Below, in pieces: positions 11,601-22,500 of a stretch of DNA of 64,000 nt. Below the pieces are notes generated by a model that was not told the origin of the DNA, made no database searches, and saw only the letters and a program-made list of their open reading frames with translations. Every line of letters starts with the position of its first letter. Position 1 is the first letter of the stretch. Position numbers and translations under genes: made by a program. Where the stretch lies: contig NC_062220.1 of NCBI RefSeq assembly GCF_902686445.1, positions 114,934,643 through 114,998,642 on the forward strand, written 5' to 3'. The stretch comes from Sciurus carolinensis. Its lineage: Eukaryota > Chordata > Mammalia > Rodentia > Sciuridae.

Positions 11601-13223
11601 CTGTTTTGCAACCTTTATTTTTTCACTTTTTTTTTTGTACCAGGGATTGAACCCAGGAGTGCTTAAACACTGAGCAACAACCCCATCTCCCCTTCTTCAA
11701 AATAATTTTTTATCTTGAGACAGGGTCTTGCCAAGTTGCTTAGGGTCTCGCTAACTTTGGTGAGTCTGGCTTTGAACTTGAGATCCTCCTGCCTCAGCCT
11801 CCAAAGCTGCCATGCCCAGTGCAACCTTTTTTTTTTTTTTTTTTTTTTAATTCTTAATATACTGTGGACATCTTTCTGTGTTGGTATATGTAGATTTTAC
11901 TCTTTCTTTATAATAGCCACACAGAATATGTTATCCGTTAGAGTACTTTGGGCTGCAAATAACAGGAAATGCAGTGCAAACAGCCTTCCACTTTGACATC
12001 CATTGGCTTGTATGATCAGAAATACAGAGGTAGTGAGGATATCAGGAGTGTTGTAACCAGGGCTCCAGCTCTGTTTCCCTGTGACTCCTTTGGCTCTGTT
12101 CTCTTTGTGGCTTCTTCCTCCAGAGAGACCCTTCTAGGGCTGAGGATATAGCTCAATGGCAGAGTGCTTGCCTAGCAATGGTGAGGCCCTGGGTTTGATC
12201 CCTGGCACCACTAAAATAAAAACAAAACAAAACAAACCAGAAATACCCTTCTATTTGTTTTTGAGGTCACTCCCTTTTTATGAGTGAGAGAATTTATCTC
12301 TGAATCCCTCAGCAAACTTCTCCTAACATGTCAAAGGCTTAATTGGGACCTGTTCCCATTCCTGGACCCATCTCCTAATCTATCACCTTGGGGGGTTGTT
12401 TCAACATATTAATTATGGGGCCAAACAAACATTCAGATCATAGCTTCTCCATTGAAAAGAAATGTCCCAAGCCCAGTGTAATGGCACCTCCCTGACACCT
12501 GGGTTCTCTGAGGACCCATCCAACTCCTCCATGAGTTGTTGATATCATTTCTGATTTTTTTTTTTTTTTCTGGTGCTGGAGATGAACCCAGGGCCTAATG
12601 CATGCTAAGCAAGTATTCTACCACTGAGCTCCACCCTCAACCTGGTTGTTGGTATTATCCACTCCATTTCTCTAGTGAGAACATTAGTGTTCACAGAGGT
12701 TAAATAAGTTGCCCAAAGTCACAATGCTAATGAGTGACAGAGCCAGGATTCGAACCTAGTATCCTACCGGAGCCTAGATTCTTTAGAGAGCAAAGGCAGA
12801 TCCTGGCGATTTCATTGCTAGTCCTGTTTCTCCCTCTAGACCACACTGAGCAAGTGCCTCTTCCTGACAACCCCTGGGGTATTAGGAAGATAATGACCCC
12901 ATCCATAAGGTGTTGTCAGAGTCTCCGGTTCTTCTCACATTGTATCTGTTATCCAGCATGCAGTTCTGTACCCCTGCCCTTTGGGGGCTCCCCCAGTGCA
13001 AAATGCCTCATTTAGCATGTTCAATCTCACTACTGGCTCTGAAAGGTTCCCAGCTTCCCACCAGCAAACCCTGAGTGGATCTTCAAAATGGGGCAGGAGG
13101 AGGATCCAGGTCAGACATGGGACACCTTGTCCTGTTAACCTCCCTTCATCTCTTTCTGCAGGCATTGCTGACTACAGACCCCAGAATGGAGAAACCATTG
13201 AGCTGAGGCTGGTTAGCTGGTAG
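2465..13223 (+). CDS. TCN2: Transcobalamin-2 (vitamin B12 plasma carrier), exons 2-9
   Basis: Secreted carrier that binds cobalamin in plasma and delivers it to cells through the CD320 receptor. Eight coding exons join in frame with GT-AG borders: 2465-2657, 3474-3643, 4328-4489, 5681-5853, 5980-6166, 7511-7682, 10476-10591 and 13162-13223. They give 410 codons plus stop, collinear with human TCN2 from about residue 23, and end in the family C-terminus [11 protein letters not shown]. The N-terminal part is the alpha6/alpha6-barrel half that holds the corrin ring; exons 7-9 form the C-terminal beta domain that closes over the ligand. Cysteines sit at the family positions (CLLG, GCQ, NCEF, LALC, FTCLE, ACLKA, FPDCQ). 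Compared with human there are three extra residues in the exon 4 loop and two in exon 7. No stop or frameshift was seen. The first coding exon is missing from the window. Next gene downstream is SLC35E4, as in human. Confidence 0.96.
2858..3095. repeat. Three-unit tandem repeat in TCN2 intron 2
   Basis: A unit of about 81-85 bp occurs three times, marked by gcagacatcactaatccatg at 2858, gcaggtattactaatccatg at 2939 and gcagacatagctaatccatt at 3024. Each is followed by a ...actgagcccagaagcagcacctgactct-like segment. Units are imperfect, so the array is a small minisatellite-like expansion. Confidence 0.85.
3474..3643 (+). CDS. TCN2: TCN2 coding exon 3
   Basis: The in-frame translation contains [23 protein letters not shown] and [20 protein letters not shown]. 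Acceptor TCCTAG; donor GTGAGG splits a glycine codon shared with exon 4. Confidence 0.95.
4328..4489 (+). CDS. TCN2: TCN2 coding exon 4 (cobalamin-loop exon)
   Basis: Encodes [20 protein letters not shown] and then the loop [13 protein letters not shown]. In human the matching loop is three residues shorter and has a second histidine where this sequence has leucine (codon CTC at 4480-4482). Acceptor CCCAG, donor GTGAGT. Confidence 0.95.
4761..4850 (+). repeat. ID SINE with target-site duplication
   Basis: Stand-alone tRNA-Ala-derived ID element with an A-rich tail. The 15-bp flank aaaatgaccttctag at 4746 recurs with one difference (aaaatgacctcctag) just after the tail, a clear target-site duplication. 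Confidence 0.9.
5681..5853 (+). CDS. TCN2: TCN2 coding exon 5
   Basis: Reads [18 protein letters not shown] and ends [11 protein letters not shown] before donor GTGGGA. Acceptor CCCCTCAG. The open frame runs on on both sides, but family alignment fixes the borders. Confidence 0.95.
5980..6166 (+). CDS. TCN2: TCN2 coding exon 6
   Basis: Reads [10 protein letters not shown] through [20 protein letters not shown] to [16 protein letters not shown], ending with a split codon before GTAGTC. Confidence 0.95.
6686..6770 (+). repeat. ID SINE (diverged)
   Basis: Recognised by gactgtggatgtagtttgg and ttgcctagcatgtgtgag, an older ID copy within TCN2 intron 6. Confidence 0.65.
6868..7229 (+). repeat. 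Compound SINE: B1 unit followed by a full B1-dID
   Basis: Two SINE bodies lie head to tail. A single pair of flanking duplications (aaagagccctctggg at 6853-6867 and 7230-7244) brackets both, so either a composite was inserted at once or the second landed in the tail of the first. Confidence 0.85.
7511..7682 (+). CDS. TCN2: TCN2 coding exon 7
   Basis: Completes a valine codon, then [10 protein letters not shown] and [15 protein letters not shown], and ends [10 protein letters not shown] with a split codon before GTAAGA. Start of the C-terminal beta domain. Two residues longer than human in the linker after MLVP. Confidence 0.95.
8046..8222 (+). repeat. B1-dID SINE
   Basis: B1 body (gctgggtacagtggcatac...) followed by the ID half ggctggggatgtaactcagg, in TCN2 intron 7. 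Confidence 0.8.
9300..9425. mobile_element. Tigger-like DNA transposon end fragment
   Basis: The segment with gattttggtatccatgggg, aatcaatcccctgaagatat and ggagggatggttgt resembles the terminal part of pogo/Tigger-type elements. Recognition is from memory of the family consensus only. Confidence 0.4.
9474..9672 (+). repeat. B1-dID SINE
   Basis: Diverged B1 body followed by the ID phrase gctggagatgtagctcagtg and an A-rich tail, in TCN2 intron 7. Confidence 0.8.
10476..10591 (+). CDS. TCN2: TCN2 coding exon 8
   Basis: Reads [20 protein letters not shown] then [18 protein letters not shown]. Acceptor TTTTATAG, donor GTGAGT. Part of the ligand-covering beta domain. Confidence 0.95.
10942..11113 (+). 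repeat. B1-dID SINE
   Basis: B1 part is internally shortened; the ID half (gggggtgtagctagtgatag ... gttcagtccccaataccac) is clear. Confidence 0.75.
11270..11470 (-). repeat. B1-dID SINE
   Basis: Reverse copy: ID half ggtaccagtgatttaatcca first, then the T-rich linker and the inverse B1 body ending gccaccatgcctggc. Confidence 0.85.
11630..11822 (-). repeat. B1-dID SINE
   Basis: Second reverse copy 160 bp further on, preceded by a T run and followed by another poly-T tract at about 11827-11850. Confidence 0.8.
12136..12240 (+). repeat. ID SINE
   Basis: Stand-alone ID (gggctgaggatatagctcaa ... ttgatccctggcaccac) with an A/C-rich tail. Confidence 0.85.
12556..12648 (-). repeat. ID SINE
   Basis: Poly-T followed by the inverse ID body (gctaagcaagtattctacca ctgagc). 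Confidence 0.85.
12670..12765. repeat. MIR-like ancient SINE core
   Basis: Contains gttaaataagttgcccaaag and gtgacagagccaggattcga, the conserved MIR pattern. Old and low identity. Confidence 0.6.
13162..13223 (+). CDS. TCN2: TCN2 terminal coding exon 9
   Basis: Acceptor TTTCTGCAG, then [19 protein letters not shown] and stop TAG. This is the conserved C-terminus of transcobalamin. Confidence 0.96.
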
Positions 13224-13705
13224 CCCCTGGGCTCTCTCAATCCAGCAGCCTCACTCACTCCCTGGGCTTCTGTTTTCCTGATATCCCTGTAATAGGCACT
13301 TGTCTGACCTTGCTGCTACCTCCTGAATACTTGGAGCAATGTCCTCCGTATCACCACAGCCACTCCCCCTGTGAGGATCCTAAGCCATGACTCAACCCTG
13401 AAGCAGCAAGCCAGGCACCATCCTTGGGAAGTCTGGGTGGCTCAAATCTGGCCCACAGGCCTCCCATAAATGTAGCTCCATGTTCTGAAGGACATAGTGC
13501 ACTCAGACTCCTTGGCAGAAGGAGTAGAGGAAATCTTTTCACCATGGGCATTGTGAGTACCACTGCTCTGGGATTGAAGGCCCACAGGGAGGCCTCCAGG
13601 ACCCAGGGGCTGTAGCCCTGACCCTGGCTCCCCACTCTGCTGTCAGGGTGGTGATCCCAGAGCTGACAAGGCCTTAGCAGGGCTGTTCAATGCCACCTTG
13701 AAATG

Positions 13706-13711
13706 ATTAAA
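13706..13711 (+). terminator. TCN2: TCN2 polyadenylation signal
   Basis: ATTAAA about 480 bp after the stop codon, followed by a GT-rich stretch (ttgatttgtctgagtacatg). No earlier signal in the 3'UTR is as good. Confidence 0.7.
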
Positions 13712-14045
13712 GCCTTGATTTGTCTGAGTACATGTTGCAGTGTCCTGGTGCCTTGTGCTCCACAAACACAGGGGCAAGGACAGAGAACGGGAGGTACCCT
13801 GGGGGGAGTTGGGCACATGGACATTTAATTGGGTATTGGGTAGTAAGGTTGGCAGAGGGGCTACTGTTTACTAAGCAATTCTATGAGGCTGCAAATATTC
13901 CAGTTTCATCTCTGCTTTACAGATAAGGAAACTGGTAGTTGAAAAGGGAAAGTGACTCACCCAAGGTTATAGACAAGGCAGTAATGCTGTGGCCTCCCAC
14001 AGTGTCAGGCATGGGGTGTGGCTTAGGAGACAGACAGACATGACC

Positions 14046-14190
14046 TAAGCAGAGTACAGTGGTGCTTGCTTGTGGTCCCAGCTACTTGGAAGGCTGACGC
14101 AGGAGGATTGCTTGAGCCCACGAGTTTGAGACCAGCCTGGGCCACATAGTGAGACCCCATTTCAAAAGACATACCCTAGAATTAAATAAT
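14046..14190 (+). repeat. B1 SINE without ID half
   Basis: B1/7SL-type body (ggtcccagctacttggaagg ... gagaccccatttcaaaa) ending in an A/T-rich tail. Confidence 0.75.
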
Positions 14191-14199
14191 AATAAAAAA

Positions 14200-14510
14200 A
14201 AAAGTCCCTCATCAACCTCCTGGTTCCTCCACTCAGACATTAAAAATTAGGGATTCCAGAGGGTGTGGGAGCAGAGGGAGATGGGGAGGTTCATCAGATT
14301 GGACAGGGCAGAGTGGGGGGGAAGGGAGGGAGGATGGGAATAGGAAAGACAGTAAAGTGAATCAGACATAACTTTCCTATGTTCATATATGAATACATGA
14401 CCACATCATGCCAACCACAAAAATAGGAAGTTATACTCCATGTATATATGATATGTTCAAAATACATTCTACTGTCACATATAAATAAAAAGAACAGATT
14501 TTTAAAAACT
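14200..14510 (+). mobile_element. L1 3' end (sciurid type)
   Basis: Ends with the phrase aataggaaagacagtaaagt ... cttatactccatgtatata-like and an A-rich tail after ataaataaaaagaac. A related copy lies at 32.2 kb. Only the 3' untranslated end is present; no reverse transcriptase is visible. Confidence 0.7.
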
Positions 14511-17122
14511 AGGGACTTGAGTGATTATTCTAATTACATGGCAGAGCCCCAGTTCAACTGGAGGCTAAAATTGGAGCCTCATGGTCTCACTCTCAGCTTT
14601 TAGCCAAAGCATACTCAGGACACCAACCCAGGCCATAGCAGCCAAGATATGGGGACCCTGCCTCAGTGAAGTGAAGTGTTGGGACTGAAGTTTGGGACTG
14701 TCCTCTGTGAAGGGGAGTTTGTGAAGGGACACTGCCATATCTCACCCTACCAAGGAGAACCTGTCTTCCAAGGGGACCTTTAATGAACAGCACGTCAGGT
14801 CTGGGTCCACGGGACTGGGAAGTGACGAACTTAAAGGCCTAGAAGCCACAGATTAAACATGTGCCTGTTACTAGAGGACTGGCTTCCAATATTAAGGATC
14901 TGGGCAGGCAAGGGAAGAAAGTGATTTAAAACATCAAAACAGCAGAAAACAAACATTAAAATAGCGGGAAGTCAGTGAAAATCAGCCCCTGTTTCTAAAG
15001 TGAAAAGTCTTCACCCAAAACACAGGAGTGCTTGTTCACTTGCTATGCTTTAACTGAGGTAGGAGGAGGACTCTGGGCCTGCCCTGTGACTTTCCCCTTA
15101 CAACCCTGCCCCAGAGGAGTGGCGACTAAGAGAGGTTGGTGCTTGCCTCAGGTCACACAATCTGTAAGTGGCAGATTTGAGATCTTCATCCATTGATCCA
15201 GTGCATGACACTTGACAGCCCTATTCAGCTGCCCCTTGCCCCCTGGAACATGACCTGAGAAAGCCACAAGCCCCTCCATATGGGAAAGACTGTGGCAGGT
15301 CTCAGGCCAGGCTAGAGAGAGGCTGAAGGGTCTATGAGTTGCGTTTGCTTCTTCCTCTAGAAGAGATTATCTGAGTTGGGGTGTGTGTACTCTGAGAAGC
15401 AGGAAGCTACTGAACCCTGTTCACCAAAAGGATATTTGCTGAATAGACCCAGCCCACTGACTTGAGGTCACTAAGAACAGTAATGAACTTGACTTTGAGG
15501 TTCAGGGCTCTCTCACCTACACTTCCCCAGCCCTTCTCTTCCTCTTCAGCTTCCTCTGTATAAAGCTCTAGCCAGAACTCTGCCACCTTCCAATTCAAGC
15601 CCCCAATTCCTTCTTACCTTCTGATCTGGTATCCCAAAGCCACTGGCCAGTTTGTAGTCTGGCACAATCAGAAGGGACCTGGAGAAGCCAGGGTCTGAGA
15701 AGCTCTCTCAAAGGACTTGGCTTGGCCTAGCCTGCATTTAGAACTCCATGACTCCATACAAACAACTTCTGCTCCTAAATCTGTTTCCTATTTCCCAACT
15801 GTGGTATAGTGCCTGGGTTTACACAGCCTGTTCATGCTTGTGATCACATCATAGATCATACATGAGTAAACTGAGGCCCCATTGAAGAGGTGATCTGTCC
15901 AGGGTCATGCATCAAAAAGAGAGAAGAGAGAGGACTACTCTATAGCCTCTGTGACCCAGTGGCTAGAAATGGATTCTTCTTCCTTTCTGGGGATCCCAGT
16001 GTCCCTCTTTCACTACCTACTTCCCTTCCCATAGTAGTACTTGGGCCCCTAATAGGTAAGGCTCAGATTTGAGGGATTTGGGGAGATGTAGACAAGTATA
16101 GGCTACTCTGGGCTTTCCAGTGGACCCCAAGGAATATGAAGGAGACCCTTGCTGCTTCCATGAAGTTGGCACCCTGATTTTCCCATACAGAAATAACTTA
16201 TTGAGGGCCCTGCTCTCTGCAGGTTAAAGGCTAGGGTTTTAGAACCATCCAAATCTGGACTGAATCTCCTTCCAACCCTCAAGCTGCACACTCCTGTGTA
16301 CCTGGCTTCCTTCCCTTCACCAAACCCTCTGTCAGTGAGTGAATAATCCCCTGCCTCCAGGGGTAACCAAAGAACAGATGGGATAAAGCACTCTATCCCT
16401 GGCAGCCGGAGATTTTGTCTTCCAGCACCTTGGCCCTGCTGGGCTCCCATATGGGATGGTGACTGCTGGGTCATCTTCCCTGGGCTCTGCCCTCAGCCTC
16501 CCCCACCCCTGCGGTACATACCCTTCTCCGTTCCACCAAAATCTGCCCAGGTCTCACTTGATTCATCCACTTTCCTCATAGACACATCTCACGAGGCAGG
16601 GCAGGTGGGAGCCCCTTTCTACGGTCTTTGGAGGCAGTGTAGACAGATTTTTACCACCTAGCATTTCCTACCAATTCATCTCTGCAAAGTTCAGGGTGTT
16701 TTTGTTGCTTGTAAAAATTATTCTCTTAATATTGTTTTTTATTGAAGGGAACTTACTGGAAAACTGACAAAATCCCCCAAAGAATAAAACCCACAGGGGG
16801 CCAAGATTCCTTCTCAAGAAATAGGGTAGGGGTTGTCCCCTTGTCTGGCTCAGTTTCCCTCCCACAACTCCTCCTGCAGAAACCCTAAAATGGCCCCATA
16901 TTTTGGTCCTCAGTCTGGAAATCCTCTTACCTGTGCCTCTTGCCCTACAATTTGGGCTATTCAGCAGGCATCAGAATCACCAGAGGCAAACGTGATCGTG
17001 TAGATTCCTGGGACCCCTGATAGAGGAGTCTGATATTTCACGTTTCTTGTGAGGCTGAGCTCTTTCCACCCGTGACCGATGACTGAAAGGCTTTAAAGGC
17101 ACTTGTAGTCATTTGAGATCAT

Positions 17123-17142
17123 GACCACCAGAGGGCGCAGGG
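17123..17142 (+). promoter_or_regulatory. Candidate CTCF site
   Basis: Core CCACCAGAGGGCGCAGGG matches the established CTCF core (CCASYAGRKGGC). It lies about 1 kb upstream of the SLC35E4 GC-rich promoter, between two genes. Confidence 0.6.
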
Positions 17143-18099
17143 AGCCAAGTTAAGCGGTCCCCCTTTTCGGTCTTTGTTCCTGCAGTCAGGTAGCTGTCAA
17201 GGACTTGCAGGTCAGAAAAGGCAGGGGTGAACCCTGTTCAGATAAGCAGGAGTTTCCACAAAGGAAGGAAGCCTGACAACAAGAAAGAGGTTCACAGTCG
17301 GCACTGGGCCCCTAAATAGGCCTTGGTCCTTGTTCACCTGGATTCCAGAGATCAGAGAGGCCAGGTTCAGGCCTAGAATCCAGGTCGACCTATCCAGTTC
17401 TGGTTATTGCTATTTACACAACCCTGAGCTCAGAGAGCATCTGTCTTTCGGACGGGAAATAGAAATCCAGACACGGACAGACTTAGCGGTAGCTGCTCTG
17501 CCTTAAAGCCCAGGGCTCTGTCCTGCTAGGGTTGGGGAATAGGAGGTGAACCCCAGGAAATTCACCTACAAGTCAGCTGCGAGTGCCCAGGACCCAAAAC
17601 GGGGGCTGCTGACCAGGAATGGATGCCGGCTGACCGTATCCTGCTTCCGCCGCTGTGGGTGGCGGTGGTGATTCAGCTTCCCACTGCGGGTCCGGAGGGG
17701 ACACCGCCCTGGGCTGGGAGAAGGGGGAGTATATTGGGGATAGGAGGGATAAGGGAGGGGATTTAGGGAGCCCTGTGGCTCAGCTCTGCTGGATGCCAAG
17801 GTCCCATGAGATAATTATAGGCAGGGATGAGGTGGGTCTGAGAATGGTCCTGGGATGGGGCCTGTGTGTCCCTCTTCAATACCCTACTCCTTAAAGATAG
17901 CTTGGGAAGCTCTGCGGAATACCCCAGGGTTTCCAGCACTACGTGTTGGTCTTTATGGGGGACTCGCCTTTGCCCTAGATGAACAGGGACCTGATCCCCA
18001 CTGATGGCACAGCAGACAAGACAGGCTGACTACTCCAAATAGGGGGACTCTAACCCACAGAGGGGCAGACAGAAGGGGGAGGAGGAGGAGGAGCTGAAG

Positions 18100-18500
18100 C
18101 GGGCCTGCTTGCCAGATGGGAGGATTGAGAGCCTAGGCGTGAGGGCGGGGCAAGACACACACACACCAGCTCCGGAGGTGGGGCCTGATCGGGGGCGGTG
18201 CGGGGGGCGAGGCCCAAGTTTCCGGGTGGGGCGCGGGCGGAGGAGGTGGTGGAGGAGGCGGGGCCAAGAGCGCGGGGCCGCGCCCGACCGGCTAGGCGGG
18301 ACTGGAGCCGGGCGGGAGGCTCTGCTGGAGCCACAGCCGCAGCCCAAGCCGCAGCCAGAGCAGCTCCGAGTCCGAATCCGAGCTGTAGCACCGGCTCTGT
18401 TAGAACCAAGCTGAGATCGCCGTCTGGCACCGGTGGAAGCGCGGGTTGGCGAGTCAGCGCACATCCCGGGAATTATCGGAGGTAACGAGCTGCTACCACC
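18100..18500 (+). promoter_or_regulatory. SLC35E4: SLC35E4 GC-rich promoter and 5'UTR
   Basis: Strongly GC- and CpG-rich block with several GGGGCGGGG/GGGCGGGGC-type Sp1 boxes and no obvious TATA box, ending about 470 bp before the SLC35E4 start codon. Typical of a housekeeping-style promoter. The transcription start cannot be fixed from sequence; the region from about 18.4 kb to the ATG is probably 5'UTR. Confidence 0.75.
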
Positions 18501-18967
18501 CCCGGGTACCACCAGTCGCGGAGCCAGGATTGCCCCTGACAGGCCTGGTCACAGCCTGAGCGCGCAGGAGGTCCGAGAGTCAAGATCCCTACCTCAACGG
18601 CCTAGGGACTGAAGAGAAGAAAGAGGATTCCATCTAAGAGCATACCGTGGGCTTGGGGCAGGGAGGAAAGTGGAGACTTCATCTGGCACGGGCAGAGGTG
18701 CGCGGAGCTTATGAGACCAGGCTCGTGCCTGGCATCCCAGCAGCCACAACCTCGTCTCTACCTTATCTGAGCCAGAATACGGATAGCCTAGCTTCCAGAC
18801 CTTGGCTGACCCAGGGGACCTGGCACACAGAAACGATACCCTCACCTGTCTGAGACCAGCACTGGGTTCAAGGAACCAGGATCCGGCCTGGCCCAAAGTG
18901 AGTATCTCTGGTGACCCAGAACTGCTCACTGGGGAGTCTGCCTTCTGCCCCAGCTCCACTGGTGCGA

Positions 18968-19586
18968 ATGTGCCGCTGCCCATTGGAACAACATGAAGGC
19001 AGGATGACCTCAGCGGAAGCAGTGGCAGTGACTGGAAGTACTCGGGTGACTGGATCCCCTGAGTGGCCCCCTGGCAGCCCCCAGGTCCTCAGGCAACCTG
19101 GCCGGGCCCGGGTGGCTGTGGCAGCACTGGTGTGGCTGCTGGCAGGAGCCAGCATGTCAAGCCTCAACAAGTGGATTTTCACAGTGCATAGCTTCGGTCG
19201 GCCCCTGCTGCTCTCCGCGCTGCACATGCTGGCGGCAGCGCTGGCATGCCACTGGGGGGCACGGCGCCGGATGCCAGGGAGCACACGCCGACGAGTCCTG
19301 CTGCTCAGCCTCACCTTTGGCACATCCATGGCCTGTGGTAACGTGGGCCTGAGCACTGTGCCCTTGGACCTGGCACAGCTGGCTACTACCACCACACCAC
19401 TGTTCACGATGGCCTTGTCTGCACTGCTGCTGGGTCGCCGCCACCACCCACTGCAGTTTGCTGCCATGGGCCCACTCTGCCTGGGGGCAGCCTGCAGCCT
19501 GGCAGGAGAGTTTCGGGCACCCCCTGCAGGCTGTGGTTTCTTGCTGGCAGCCACTTGCCTTCGAGGTCTCAAGTCTGTTCAGCAGA
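18968..19586 (+). CDS. SLC35E4: SLC35E4 coding exon 1
   Basis: Encodes residues 1 to about 206, ending [10 protein letters not shown] plus one base of a serine codon before donor GTGAGT. A short open extension past the donor is intron. Confidence 0.94.
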
Positions 19587-22500
19587 GTGAGTTTCTGGGT
19601 CTTCATATGGGGAAGTGGGAATTTGGGTGGGCATGTGGTCTCTATATCTCCGTGAAGGCTGTGACCATTATCCCATTTTACAGATGAGGAAACTGAGGCT
19701 CAGAGAGGGCCAAGAACTCAGTGAATTTCAGGTTCTGGAGATTTAGCCAATATTTAATAATTGCCAATGATGTGTGTTCCATGGCTCATCAAACCTTTTG
19801 TCTCTGGGAATCCCCATACTGTCCATGATGAAGGCAGGTACCATATTGTCCCCATTTGATGGGGGACTTGCCTTGGCCATGATGTGTCAGTGAGCAGCAG
19901 AGGCAAGATTCAAATCCAGAATCCATGCTGGAGTCAAGTGATATGGTCTAAGTCAGCAGACCCAGAAAGAAGCCAAAAAGTGTGGAACAGGGAGTGAAAG
20001 AAAAGAAGAGCAGGCCTTGAGCTGGGATTTGGAAGACAAGGGGTTTGGCCAAGTCTGGGAAATGCTGATGTTTAGTGGGAGCTACAGGATGATAGGCCTC
20101 GTGCTAGGTGTTGACCCTCAGTTATCATGGCAACAACTGCCTCCATTCCTATTTATAGGTTGTGGAACTGAGACCCAAAGAAGTTTATGGTTGACCCAGG
20201 GTCGCACATTTCCTAAACACAGTCCCCACCCAATTTGTGCCTCAACCCCAGGGAGACCTGAGGGAGGCCTGGGTACCAACCATGCCTTTGCTCGTACTTG
20301 CTGGGTGATCTTGGGCAGGTTTAGATCTTCTCTGTATCAGAGAAGGGTCAGAGGTGATGGAGTCCTGTGGACCTCTTATTCTCCCTCCCTTCCAGTTTGG
20401 AGGTCCTGTGACTCAGGTCTGGGAGGAGAAAGGCTGCAGTGGGGTGGGGGAGTGTCAGGGGGTAGTTTCCAGGATTACTGGATTAGGGTTGGGGATAACC
20501 TAAGGCTGGGGCAGGTTGAGTCAGAGCTCAGCCCTGCCCTGGAATCTTGGAGCCAGGACCCAGAGGTCCTGTCACCATTTTCCCAGGCCATGAGGCAGGG
20601 CCAAAGCCCGGTTCTATTTTTGCCCTCAGGTTACATGAGCTGGGTACTGAACTTGGGCATGAGCTTTGGGCATAAGTTATCTCTGGGAAACCTGACCCTG
20701 TGAGGCCTCCTGGGCAGGGCCACAAGACTGGGAAGATCCTAGCCTCAAGGCCCATTGAGCATCTGCTGAGGCTGTACTCCTCACTCAGGACCCCAGGTAA
20801 CCCTATCTGCAGGAGAGGCTTTGGACGGTCAGGCCTTGGTGCATAGAGCCATGGAGTGGCATATGCCTGGCATCAGGTCCCTTCTTAGCTTCTACTAAAA
20901 GCTTTACTCCCAAGTTTCAATTCCCTGGCCTCCTGGATGAGTTGGGTGTTTACTTTGAGCTCCCACGGTATCCTCTGCTTTCCCCATCCTGGGGCATCAG
21001 AACCATTGACAACTTATCTGCTTCCCACTGGGCAAGGTTTGGGGAATCTCTGTGTCCCCAGCACCTGGCCTGGGGCCTAGCACAGGGAAGACACTCCTTA
21101 AGAGATGGATTTATTGATGGCTCTGACGAACCTGTTGGTAAACTGTTGTGGCTGTATGGTTGAGGAGGAAGCTTAGGAGGCTGGAGGCCCCACTAATAAA
21201 GGTGGGAGCCCAGCAAAGATGGGATAGAAGAGACAGGATCTGGGACTGAGATAGGTTTTGAAAAGAGGGAGGTTTCTTTTGTCAGATTTGTCAAGGCCAG
21301 ATTTAGACTAGGGTGTAGATGGCTGATGACAACTCTTTTATAAAGCAGATACCATGGAACCAGAACATAAGTGTCTAGGAAGAGAGAGCTTATGCAGCAA
21401 TGGGCAGAACTCCAGTTTTCCTCCTACCTGGACCAGGTGGAAGCCCAGGGGAGCTATAGGGGAAGAGGAACAATACCACTCTCCTACCGATAAAAAGACT
21501 AGGAAGTGGGGTGCCAGTCTATTGGAATTATTCTCAACTGTACCCACGTGTGTCACAGAGAAACCTGACTCCATTCCTGTCCTTTGAGCTCTTGGATGAC
21601 CTGGGAGACACTCTTTGTGTTCTATACCTAAGGTGGGCACAGGTGTGGTAGGGACAGGTGCTTCTTCCTGGGAACCCCTGAGAAGGCTGCCTAGGGTAGG
21701 AGGTGTGTAGCCATGATATTAACCATAGCATAATTATGATAATACATTTACTGAGTTCTTGCTAGGTGCCATACCATGTTCAGCTCTTCATAGGGACAGA
21801 GCTGGAAAGGATATTCTGGGAATGGGAAACAGACCATGCCAGGGCATGGGGTGTCAGCCAGCAGGAGCAGGGCATGGGGGATCATGTCAGCTGCCAGGTT
21901 AGCAGTTGTACTGGGCATTAGACCCTGTGCTCAGCACCTCACCCCCTGTAAGAGGGTGTTGTCACCTCCCCATGCTACACATGGAGACTAAGACATAAAG
22001 AGAGGCTGACTACATCACACAGCTAGTGAAGGGACGAAGAGGGGATTAGGCCAACTGCAGAAGGCAGAGTTTGGATCAGTTGGTATGTCAGCATGTGGCA
22101 GAAGCTCAGATGTGTTCAGAAGATGAAACAAAAATGCCTTTGAAGAAGAGAATTGACATGGTTGGTTTCTGGCAGGGGAAGGGTCACTGAGAAGGCAGGA
22201 TGACAGACTCACATTTTGGGAGTGAGTTAACTCTGACAGGGGATCACTGTCCTTTTCCTGGGCTACAGGGTTATTGGGCATGCAGGACAGGTGCAAGGAG
22301 CTGGATAGAGAGGCTAGAACTTTCCTACGTGGCTGCCTCAGAGGTTGAAATTTAGCAAGGGTGAAATTCACCTGAAAATCCAAAGCCTTCCTGCTATGGG
22401 ACCTTTAACATGCAGGCCACAGGCAGCTCCTAATGGTGCTAAATTTGGAACCAATGAGCCGCAGGCATTCCGATTATCTGTTCATTTCTAGAAATGCTTG

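Larger units (their letters stand above)
13712..18099. other. Intergenic stretch TCN2 to SLC35E4
   Basis: No supportable gene. It holds a B1 SINE, an L1 3' end, MIR-like pieces (for example near 13880-13990) and a CTCF-type motif. The short open frames have no recognisable protein family content. Confidence 0.7.

Noticed and set aside
18030..18512. Long minus-strand open frames in the GC-rich block before SLC35E4
   Set aside because: GC-rich DNA lacks stops by composition; no family resemblance, and the frames cover a promoter.
18868..19606. Minus-strand frames of 149 and 234 aa over SLC35E4 exon 1
   Set aside because: Antisense shadows of the real GC-rich coding exon.
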